The position numbers and the translations under genes were made by a program. From positions 37,158,824-37,222,823 of the forward strand of contig CM065682.1 of the NCBI GenBank assembly GCA_017654935.2: 64,000 bases of DNA. The letters are read 5' to 3'. Position 1 is the stretch's first letter. Every line of letters begins with the position of its first letter. Below are positions 53,801-64,000 of this stretch, one piece after another. The stretch comes from Phymorhynchus buccinoides (Eukaryota; Mollusca; Gastropoda; Neogastropoda; Raphitomidae). The notes below the pieces were generated by a model. That model had not been told where the DNA came from and did no database searches. It saw nothing but the letters and a program-made list of their open reading frames with translations.

Positions 53801-56800
53801 CATTAACTTTTCCATCCCATCGGTCAACTAAACTGATGGTTGAAAGGAAATAACAAAATAGGCTATCTGATTACATCATTAACTTTTCCATCCCATCGGT
53901 CAACTAAACTGAAGGTTGAAAGGAAATAACAAATAGGCTATCTGATGACATCATTAACTTTTCCATCCCATCGGTCAACTAAACTGATGGTTGAAAGGAA
54001 ATAACAAATAGGCTATCTGATTACATCATTAACTTTTCCATCCCATCGGTCAACTAAACTGATGGTTGAAAGGAAATAACAAATAGGCTATCTGATTACA
54101 TCATTAACTTTTCCATCCCATCGGTCAACTAAACTGATGGTTGAAAGGAAATAACAAATAGGCTATCTGATTACATCATTAACTTTTCCATCCCATCGGT
54201 CAACTAAACTGATGGTTGAAAGGAAATAACAAATAGGCTATCTGATTACATCATTAACTTTTCCATCCCATCGGTCAACTAAACTGAAGGTTGAAAGGAA
54301 ATAACAAATAGGCTATCTGATGACATCATTAACTTTTCCATCCCATCGGTCAACTAAACTGATGGTTGAAAGGAAATAACAAAATAGGCTATCTGATGAC
54401 ATCATTAACTTTTCCATCCCATCGGTCAACTAAACTGATGGTTGAAAGGAAATAACAAATAGGCTATCTGATGACATCATTAACTTTTCCATCCCATCGG
54501 TCAACTAAACTGAAGGTTGAAAGGAAATAACAAAATAGGCTATCTGATTACATCATTAACTTTTCCATCCCATCGGTCAACTAAACTGATGGTTGAAAGG
54601 AAATAACAAATAGGCTATCTGATTACATCATTAACTTTTCCATCCCATCGGTCAACTAAACTGATGGTTGAAAGGAAATAACAAAATAGGCTATCTGATT
54701 ACATCATTAACTTTTCCATCCCATCGGTCAACTAAACTGATGGTTGAAAGGAAATAACAAAATAGGCTATCTGATTACATCATTAACTTTTCCATCCCAT
54801 CGGTCAACTAAACTGATGGTTGAAAGGAAATAACAAATAGGCTATCTGATTACATCATTAACTTTTCCATCCCATCGGTCAACTAAACTGATGGTTGAAA
54901 GGAAATAACAAATAGGCTATCTGATTACATCATTAACTTTTCCATCCCATCGGTCAACTAAACTGAAATCAAAATAGGCTATCTGATTACATCATTAACT
55001 TTTCCATCCCATCGGTCAACTAAACTGATGGTTGAAAGGAAATAACAAATAGGCTATCTGATTACATCATTAACTTTTCCATCCCATCGGTCAACTAAAC
55101 TGATGGTTGAAAGGAAATAACAAAATAGGCTATCTGATTACATCATTAACTTTTCCATCCCATCGGTCAACTAAACTGAAGGTTGAAAGGAAATAACAAA
55201 ATAGGCTATCTGATGACATCATTAACTTTTCCATCCCATCGGTCAACTAAACTGAAGGTTGAAAGGAAATAACAAATAGGCTATCTGATTACATCATTAA
55301 CTTTTCCATCCCATCGGTCAACTAAACTGATGGTTGAAAGGAAATAACAAAATAGGCTATCTGATTACATCATTAACTATTCCATCCAATCGAGGAAATA
55401 ACAAAATAGGCTATCTGATTACATCCTTAACTTTTCCATCCAATCGAGGAAATAACAAAATAGGCTATCTGATTACATCATTAACTTTTCCATCCCATCG
55501 GTCAACAAAACTGAAGGTTGAAAGGAAATAACAAAATAGGCTATCTGATTACATCATTAACTTTTCCATCCCATCGGTCAACTAAACTGAAGGTTGAAAG
55601 GAAATAACAAAATAGGCTATCTGATTACATCATTAACTTTTCCATCCCATCGGTCAACTAAACTGAAGGTTGAAAGGAAATAACAAAATAGGCTATCTGA
55701 TTACATCATTAACTTTTCCATCCCATCGGTCAACTAAACTGAAGGTTGAAAGGAAATAACAAATAGGCTATCTGATTACATCATTAACTTTTCCAACCCA
55801 TCGGTCAACTAAACTGATGGTTGAAAGGAAATAACAAATAGGCTATCTGATTACATCATTAACTTTTCCATCCCATCGGTCAACTAAACTGATGGTTGAA
55901 AGGAAATAACAAAATAGGCTATCTGATTACATCATTAACTTTTCCATCCCATCGGTCAACTAAACTGATGGTTGAAAGGAAATAACAAATAGGCTATCTG
56001 ATTACATCCTTAACTTTTCCATCCCATCGGTCAACTAAACTGAAGGTTGAAAGGAAATAACAAAATAGGCTATCTGATTACATCATTAACTTTTCCATCC
56101 CATCGGTCAACTAAACTGATGGTTGAAAGGAAATAACAAATAGGCTATCTGATTACATCATTAACTTTTCCATCCCATCGGTCAACTAAACTGATGGTTG
56201 AAAGGAAATAACAAATAGGCTATCTGATTACATCCTTAACTTTTCCATCCCATCGGTCAACTAAACTGAAGGTTGAAAGGAAATAACAAATAGGCTATCT
56301 GATTACATCATTAACTTTTCCATCCCATCGGTCAACTAAACTGATGGTTGAAAGGAAATAACAAATAGGCTATCTGATTACATCATTAACTTTTCCATCC
56401 CATCGGTCAACTAAACTGATGGTTGAAAGGAAATAACAAATAGGCTATCTGATTACATCATTAACTTTTCCATCCCATCGGTCAACTAAACTGATGGTTG
56501 AAAGGAAATAACAAATAGGCTATCTGATTACATCATTAACTTTTCCATCCCATCGGTCAACTAAACTGATGGTTGAAAGGAAATAACAAATAGGCTATCT
56601 GATTACATCATTAACTTTTCCATCCCATCGGTCAACTAAACTGAAGGTTGAAAGGAAATAACAAAATAGGCTATCTGATGACATCATTAACTTTTCCATC
56701 CCATCGGTCAACTAAACTGAAGGTTGAAAGGAAATAACAAATAGGCTATCTGATTACATCATTAACTTTTCCATCCCATCGGGAAATCAACTAAACTGAA

Positions 56801-59800
56801 CTAAACTGGTTGAAAGGAAATAACAAAATAGGCTATCTGATTACATCATTAACTTTTCCATCCCATCGGTCAACTAAACTGATGGTTGAAAGGAAATAAC
56901 AAATAGGCTATCTGATTACATCATTAACTTTTCCATCCCATCGGTCAACTAAACTGATGGTTGAAAGGAAATAACAAATAGGCTATCTGATTACATCATT
57001 AACTTTTCCATCCCATCGGTCAACTAAACAGAAGGTTGAAAGGAAATAACAAATAGGCTATCTGATGACATCATTAACTTTTCCATCCCATCGGTCAACT
57101 AAACTGATGGTTGAAAGGAAATAACAAAATAGGCTATCTGATGACATCATTAACTTTTCCATCCCATCGGTCAACTAAACTGATGGTTGAAAGGAAATAA
57201 CAAATAGGCTATCTGATTACATCATTAACTTTTCCATCCCATCGGTCAACTAAACTGAAGGTTGAAAGGAAATAACAAAATAGGCTATCTGATGACATCA
57301 TTAACTTTTCCATCCCATCGGTCAACTAAACTGATGGTTGAAAGGAAATAACAAATCATTAACTTTTCCATCCCATCGGGTCAACTAAACTGATGGTTGA
57401 AAGGAAATAACAAAATAGGCTATCTGATTACATCATTAACTTTTCCATCCCATCGGGTCAACTAAACTGATGGTTGAAAGGAAATAACAAAATAGGCTAT
57501 CTGATTACATCATTAACTTTTCCATCCCATCGGTCAACTAAACTGATGGTTGAAAGGAAATAACAAATAGGCTATCTGATTACATCATTAACTTTTCCAT
57601 CCCATCGGTCAACTAAACTGATGGTTGAAAGGAAATAACAAATAGGCTATCTGATTACATCATTAACTTTTCCATCCCATCGGTCAACTAAACTGATGGT
57701 TGAAAGGAAATAACAAATAGGCTATCTGATTACATCATTAACTTTTCCAACCCATCGGTCAACTAAACTGATGGTTGAAAGGAAATAACAAAATAGGCTA
57801 TCTGATTACATCATTAACTTTTCCATCCCATCGGTCAACTAAACTGATGGTTGAAAGGAAATAACAAATAGGCTATCTGATTACATCATTAACTTTTCCA
57901 ACCCATCGGTCAACTAAACTGAAGGTTGAAAGGAAATAACAAATAGGCTATCTGATGACATCATTAACTTTTCCATCCCATCGGTCAACTAAACTGAAGG
58001 TTGAAAGGAAATAACAAATAGGCTATCTGATTACATCATTAACTTTTCCATCCCATCGGGTCAACTAAACTGATGGTTGAAAGGAAATAACAAAATAGGC
58101 TATCTGATTACATCATTAACTATTCCATCCAATCGAGGAAATAACAAAATAGGCTATCTGATTACATCCTTAACTTTTCCATCCAATCGAGGAAATAACA
58201 AAATAGGCTATCTGATTACATCATTAACTTTTCCATCCCATCGGTCAACAAAACTGAAGGTTGAAAGGAAATAACAAAATAGGCTATCTGATTACATCAT
58301 TAACTTTTCCATCCCATCGGTCAACAAAACTGAAGGTTGAAAGGAAATAACAAAATAGGCTATCTGATGACATCATTAACTTTTCCATCCAATCGGTCAA
58401 CTAAACTGAAGGTTGAAAGGAAATAACAAAATAGGCTATCTGATGACATCATTAACTTTTCCAACCCATCGGTCAACTAAACTGATGGTTGAAAGGAAAT
58501 AACAAATAGGCTATCTGATTACATCCTTAACTTTTCCAACCCATCGGTCAACTAAACTGAAGGTTGAAAGGAAATAACAAAATAGGCTATCTGATTACAT
58601 CATTAACTTTTCCATCCCATCGGTCAACTAAACTGATGGTTGAAAGGAAATAACAAATAGGCTATCTGATTACATCCTTAACTTTTCCATCCCATCGGTC
58701 AACTAAACTGATGGTTGAAAGGAAATAACAAATAGGCTATCTGATTACATCCTTAACTTTTCCATCCCATCAGTCAACTAAACTGAAGGTTGAAAGGAAA
58801 TAACAAAATAGGCTATCTGATTACATCATTAACTTTTCCATCCCATCGGTCAACTAAACTGATGGTTGAAAGGAAATAACAAATAGGCTATCTGATTACA
58901 TCATTAACTTTTCCATCCCATCGGTCAACTAAACTGATGGTTGAAAGGAAATAACAAATAGGCTATCTGATTACATCCTTAACTTTTCCATCCCATCGGT
59001 CAACTAAACTGAAGGTTGAAAGGAAATAACAAATAGGCTATCTGATTACATCATTAACTTTTCCATCCCATCGGTCAACTAAACTGATGGTTGAAAGGAA
59101 ATAACAAATAGGCTATCTGATTACATCATTAACTTTTCCATCCCATCGGTCAACTAAACTGATGGTTGAAAGGAAATAACAAAATAGGCTATCTGATTAC
59201 ATCATTAACTTTTCCATCCCATCGGTCAACTAAACTGATGGTTGAAAGGAAATAACAAATAGGCTATCTGATTACATCATTAACTTTTCCATCCCATCGG
59301 TCAACTAAACTGATGGTTGAAAGGAAATAACAAATAGGCTATCTGATTACATCATTAACTTTTCCATCCCATCGGTCAACTAAACTGAAGGTTGAAAGGA
59401 AATAACAAATAGGCTATCTGATTACATCATTAACTTTTCTATCCCATCGGTCAACTAAACTGATGGTTGAAAGGAAATAACAAAATAGGCTATCTGATTA
59501 CATCATTAACTTTTCCAACCCATCGGTCAACTAAACTGATGGTTGAAAGGAAATAACAAATAGGCTATCTGATTACATCATTAACTTTTCCATCCCATCG
59601 GTCAACTAAACTGATGGTTGAAAGGAAATAACAAAATAGGCTATCTGATTACATCATTAACTTTTCCATCCCATCGGTCAACTAAACTGATGGTTGAAAG
59701 GAAATAACAAATAGGCTATCTGATTACATCATTAACTTTTCCATCCCATCGGTCAACTAAACTGATGGTTGAAAGGAAATAACAAAATAGGCTATCTGAT

Positions 59801-62800
59801 TACATCATTAACTTTTCCAACCCATCGGTCAACTAAACTGATGGTTGAAAGGAAATAACAAATAGGCTATCTGATTACATCATTAACTTTTCCATCCCAT
59901 CGGTCAACTAAACAGAAGGTTGAAAGGAAATAACAAAATAGGCTATCTGATTACATCATTAACTTTTCCATCCCATCGGTCAACTAAACTGAAGGTTGAA
60001 AGGAAATAACAAATAGGCTATCTGATTACATCATTAACTTTTCCATCCCATCGGTCAACTAAACAGAAGGTTGAAAGGAAATAACAAAATAGGCTATCTG
60101 ATTACATCATTAACTTTTCCATCCCATCGGTCAACTAAACTGATGGTTGAAAGGAAATAACAAATAGGCTATCTGATGACATCATTAACTTTTCCATCCC
60201 ATCGGTCAACTAAACTGAAGGTTGAAAGGAAATAACAAAATAGGCTATCTGATTACATCATTAACTTTTCCATCCCATCGGTCAACTAAACTGATGGTTG
60301 AAAGGAAATAACAAATAGGCTATCTGATTACATCATTAACTTTTCCATCCCATCGGTCAACTAAACTGATGGTTGAAAGGAAATAACAAATAGGCTATCT
60401 GATTACATCATTAACTTTTCCATCCCATCGGTCAACTAAACTGATGGTTGAAAGGAAATAACAAAATAGGCTATCTGATTACATCATTAACTTTTCCATC
60501 CCATCGGTCAACTAAACTGATGGTTGAAAGGAAATAACAAATAGGCTATCTGATTACATCATTAACTTTTCCATCCCATCGGTCAACTAAACTGATGGTT
60601 GAAAGGAAATAACAAATAGGCTATCTGATTACATCATTAACTTTTCCATCCCATCGGTCAACTAAACTGATGGTTGAAAGGAAATAACAAAATAGGCTAT
60701 CTGATTACATCATTAACTTTTCCATCCCATCGGTCAACTAAACTGATGGTTGAAAGGAAATAACAAAATAGGCTATCTGATTACATCATTAACTTTTCCA
60801 TCCCATCGGTCAACTAAACTGATGAAGGTTGAAAGGAAATAACAAAATAGGCTATCTGATTACATCATTAACTTTTCCATCCCATCGGTCAACTAAACAG
60901 AAGGTTGAAAGGAAATAACAAATAGGCTATCTGATTACATCATTAACTTTTCCATCCCATCGGTCAACTAAACTGATGGTTGAAAGGAAATAACAAATAG
61001 GCTATCTGATTACATCATTAACTTTTCCATCCCATCGGTCAACTAAACTGATGGTTGAAAGGAAATAACAAATAGGCTATCTGATTACATCATTAACTTT
61101 TCCATCCCATCGGTCAACTAAACTGATGGTTGAAAGGAAATAACAAATAGGCTATCTGATGACATCATTAACTTTTCCATCCCATCGGTCAACTAAACTG
61201 ATGGTTGAAAGGAAATAACAAAATAGGCTATCTGATGACATCATTAACTTTTCCATCCCATCGGTCAACTAAACTGATGGTTGAAAGGAAATAACAAATA
61301 GGCTATCTGATGACATCATTAACTTTTCCATCCCATCGGTCAACTAAACTGACAGAGAGACGAACGGACAAAAACAAAACATGACCTACTTTAAAAATAA
61401 TAAAAGAATAACCTCCTAGGCAGAGAATGTAACTATGTTGACTATAGTGCTTTACGGCAGTGGACAGACTGTCATTACTTACCGCAGTGAAACTTATGTA
61501 ACGCAGAACGTCAGCCCCATTGGAATACTGGCACTTGGTGCCATTGTTGCAATCTGAAACACACAGAGCAATAGAGTACTAACAGGTCTGCGCGTTGGTT
61601 GGGTCCGTGCGTACCCCCCCCCCCCTTGAATTCGTAGAGATTATATAGAAATTACATCATGCTTGCGTCATTTTTTCAAATGCCTCAAGGGGTATGCAAC
61701 CCCCCTTAGTACTCTATATCATATACATGTCCGTACTGGCTTACACAGATATATGTATATGTGCACAGGAACAAAAAATAATCACAAAAATAAACACCTA
61801 AACCTATTATGAACAAACACATGGCTTATAAAAAGAGAACCTATTTACATACAGTACTTTCCTCCAAAATCAGAATGCTTCGGCTGAGAGCAGAGGGGGA
61901 ACCGATGAAAACTGAACACCGAACACATAAGAACCTTACCCATTATGGCCATATAGCCTGGGAATGCAGAAGAAGAAATTAATACAGTAATTAACATAAC
62001 TTTCAACAGACAATGCAATAATGATTTTACCTGCCTTTGATCCTAGTTAAATAATAATAATAATAATAATGAGCATTTATAAGCGCTAATCTTAAACAAG
62101 CCCTAAGCGCATACAATAATAAACAGATAAATGAATAACACCCCCACCCACCCAAAAAGCAGTAGAAAATAATAAGAATGTCACAAATTGCTTCGCACAC
62201 ACGCACACACACACAGACACAGAAAGAGAGAGAGAGACACACACACACACACAAACCAAACACGCACACACACACGCACACACACTTGCACAAACCACAC
62301 ACTGCACGCACGCACACAGACACATGTGCAAAGAAGGGACAAAAATTACTTTCCAAAAGAAAAGAGCAGGCTACGATTTGAAGAGAGTGGTTTTGAGGGA
62401 AGACTTAAATGAAGAAAGGGAGTTGGCAGAACGGAGAGGAAGAGGGAGTTTATTCCAAGTAGAGGGGGCCTGATGAGAGAAGGAACATTCGCCAAGGGTC
62501 CTGGTGCGGTAACGAGGGATCTGGAGGAGAGAAGTGTCAGAAGAGGAGCGTAACTGTCTAAGAGGTGTGTAAAGGTTCAGAAGATCAGCGAGATAAGAAG
62601 GAGCAAGACCATTCAGGGATTTATAACAGAGCAGAGAGAGCTTGTAGTCGATACGCTTTCCAACAGGAAGCCAGTGAAGAGATTCAAGCATAGGGGGAGA
62701 ATGAGAGAATTTGGAGCACCTCAGCACAAGGTGAGGAGCATTGTTTTGAATTTTTAAAAGTTTAGCGAAAACAGTTTGTGGGCAGCCAGCAAGAAGGGAA

Positions 62801-63957
62801 TTACAGTAATCTAGTCTGGAGAGTACGAAGGCAGAGATGAGAGTTTTGGTAGCTTCCTCGGAAAGAAGATGTCTTACAGATCCAATGCGCCGAAGTTCTA
62901 AGTAACAAGCACGACAGACAGAGGAAATCTGGTTTTGGAAGGAGAGAGTCTGATCAAGTGTGATGCCAAGATTGCGTACAGTGGTAGAAGTGTGAATAAG
63001 AGAGTTTTCTAACTGGATGGAAGTGGGGACAGAGTTTGCTGACAAGAGTTTCTTGAGAACAATGAAAATCATTTCTGTTTTACCATTGTTCAGTTGGAGC
63101 TTGTTGTTAGTCATCCATGATTTAATGTCAGCAATGCATGATTGTGTACGTTGGATAATGGATGGAAGCAGAGATGAGGGATGAGCAGACGAGTAAATAT
63201 GGTTGTCATCAAAGAAGTAGTGATGGGAAATGACATGATGAGAAACAATGTCGGAAATGGGTTGTGTATAAAGGACAAAGAGAATAGGTCCCAAGACAGA
63301 GCCCTGAGGAACACCATGCTCCAAAGCAGCTGAACGAGAAGAGAGGCCATTAACAGAGACAACTTGAGTGCGATGAGAGAGATAGGAATGAAACCACGAG
63401 AGTGCTATGTCAGAGTATACAGTATTAACATAACTTTCAATACATGGAATTCCAGATGATTAATACACACCTTCTATTGATGAAATATTGGGTGAAATTT
63501 ATACACTTGTTGCATGTTTGTTTTTGTTTTTTGTTTTTTAAATTGTGATTGTACACACCTTCGATTGATATAAACCACACATGCAATTTCTGAAGTTATA
63601 TCTGGAAAACTACGATCAAGAGGAAGCTGAATGTCTCTTTATTTGAATTCACTGCAGGTAGTACAATCTAATATGACTCACAATATCATTTTAAAGTTAT
63701 TAATGATAGTCTTGAACAAAGATAGACAAAAATAGAAATCAACACTGGCACAAAAATCAAAACAATCATGAGCGACTTTTGTTGCAAAAAAACAACAAAA
63801 CATGCAAGCTGTGTGACCTTTTTTTGATAGGTCAAACACTATTTGAAGAGACTCACCAATGTGATCGACGTCCTGCCATTGGTTGACCATGAGGTATTCA
63901 TTGCCGTACTTGAACCACGACAGGTACTCCAGCCACAAAAAGTACACTGGGACAGAC
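50702..63957 (-). CDS. White/Scarlet-type ABCG half-transporter, last three coding exons
   Basis: Minus-strand exons 63857-63957, 61483-61553 and 50702-50842 splice with consistent phases (G|AT codon at the first junction, phase 0 at the second) into 102-103 residues ending in a stop. They read [20 protein letters not shown], a NQW motif, then [20 protein letters not shown], and a hydrophobic last helix ([17 protein letters not shown]). This is the end of an ABCG transporter: the segment before the last extracellular loop (YLSWFRYxNE, LxxNQW), the loop with two cysteines (CxxxxxC, G..VL), and TM6 with a short tail. Drosophila White has the same order. These half-transporters dimerise to move pigment precursors or lipids across vesicle membranes. 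The ATPase domain lies beyond the right edge. The tail after TM6 (about 25 residues) is basic. The last intron is nearly all satellite DNA. Confidence 0.87.
50948..61353. repeat. 75-bp satellite array (about 135-140 copies) filling the last ABCG intron
   Basis: The unit is 75 bp (76 with AACAAAATAGG): AAATAACAAATAGGCTATCT, GATTACATCATTAACTTTTC, CATCCCATCGGTCAACTAAA, CTGATGGTTGAAAGG. Recurrent variants are ATTACATC/ATGACATC, GATGG/GAAGG, CATCATT/CATCCTT and CCATCC/CCAACC. Short units of about 53 bp lack 22 bp (CATCGAGGAAATAAC). Blocks 55334-55531 and 58077-58274 encode the same 65-residue frame and lie 2743 bp apart, and a related block starts near 52789, so there is higher-order structure. 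The left edge grades into a unit-like sequence (CTGAACAAAACAGAAGG). Confidence 0.97.
61483..61553 (-). CDS. ABCG penultimate exon (extracellular loop)
   Basis: 71 bp between acceptor GTGTTTCAG and donor GCG|GTAAGT. Encodes two cysteines six residues apart (CNNGTKC), then [12 protein letters not shown]. Confidence 0.85.
61858..61976 (+). mobile_element. S3 retroposon 3' fragment with (GAA)n tail
   Basis: CTTACCCATTATGGCCATAT and AGCCTGGGAATGCAGAAGAAG match the 3' end of 20734-21124. Confidence 0.6.
62007..63423 (-). mobile_element. 5'-truncated LINE with reverse transcriptase C-terminal half
   Basis: The minus-strand frame from about 63420 to 62371 is open: [40 protein letters not shown] (motif B), [10 protein letters not shown] (motif C with both Asp), [41 protein letters not shown], and the C-terminal WNKLPLPLR and [10 protein letters not shown]. 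It is the same family as 45527-46965 but has no frameshift in this part. The 3' UTR has a CA/GT-rich stretch (62190-62320) and AAGCGCTAATCTTAAACAAG next to (AAT)n at 62050-62072. ATTAACATAACTTTCAA occurs at 61990-62006 and 63424-63440, a likely 17-bp target-site duplication. Motif A and the endonuclease are missing. Confidence 0.85.
63441..63856. other. ABCG intron, no further feature seen
   Basis: AT-rich intronic DNA; the minus frame 63678-63977 only partly overlaps the true exon. Confidence 0.6.
63857..63957 (-). CDS. ABCG antepenultimate exon
   Basis: 101 bp between acceptor TGTTTGCAG and donor ATTG|GTGAGT. Encodes [20 protein letters not shown] and NQWQD, an ABCG hallmark segment. Confidence 0.88.
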
Positions 63958-64000
63958 CTGCAAACAGCAAACAACACGCTTTTAAAGATACACAGACGCG

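Larger units (their letters stand above)
61554..63856. other. ABCG intron with SINE and LINE insertions
   Basis: 2303 bp. It contains a C11 run at about 61614, an S3 3' fragment, a LINE and AT-rich DNA. Confidence 0.7.

Noticed and set aside
50948..61353. CRISPR array
   Set aside because: The units are contiguous 75-bp tandem copies without unique spacers, in an animal intron.

Overview
The window looks like a piece of an animal nuclear genome, most likely a lophotrochozoan and plausibly a marine gastropod mollusc. The genes have GT-AG introns. Long (GA)n, (CA)n and (CT)n microsatellites are everywhere. There are tRNA-derived SINEs, non-LTR retroposon ends, MITEs and minisatellites, and the gene set fits: a TRIM/NHL-type protein, a prostanoid-type GPCR and a White-type ABCG transporter. 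There are no prokaryotic operons, CRISPR arrays or viral genes. A 500-N block at 35429-35928 is an assembly gap. Species assignment is inference only.

Layout. 1-3417 (+): the 3' three exons of a TRIM-like B-box, coiled-coil and NHL-like protein; the RING and first exons lie left of the window. Its introns carry a fold-back element, an in-frame partial-exon triplication on an ATC microsatellite, and a CTT compound repeat. 3418-11284: intergenic DNA with microsatellites, an 89-G homopolymer, several MITEs (TA-flanked, TTAA-flanked and fold-back) and a dispersed repeat. 11285-17649 (+): a complete two-exon class A GPCR of 394 residues with prostanoid-receptor features and a 5.2 kb repeat-filled intron. 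17650-35428: non-coding DNA with a mariner-type transposase relic, tRNA-derived SINEs, LINE fragments, very long GA/GT tracts and MITEs. 35429-38240: the gap and noisy 45-50 bp tandem arrays. 38240-50700: a possible minus-strand exon (39336-39508), a roughly 91-bp minisatellite (to 42405), nested mariner-like and piggyBac-like MITEs, a LINE with reverse transcriptase (45527-46965, minus) and a minus-strand SINE. 50702-63957 (-): the last three coding exons of a White/Scarlet-type ABCG transporter. Its last intron is almost entirely a 10.4 kb array of a 75-bp satellite, and the preceding intron holds another 5'-truncated LINE.

The three genes are not visibly functionally linked. The main interest is structural. 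One young MITE family is present six times. One intron is about 98% satellite. Microsatellite-associated modular duplication occurs twice in one gene, once multiplying a zinc-finger half-exon with its splice acceptor. Microsatellites also repeatedly abut retroposon 3' ends. I found no convincing new enzymatic or defence system.
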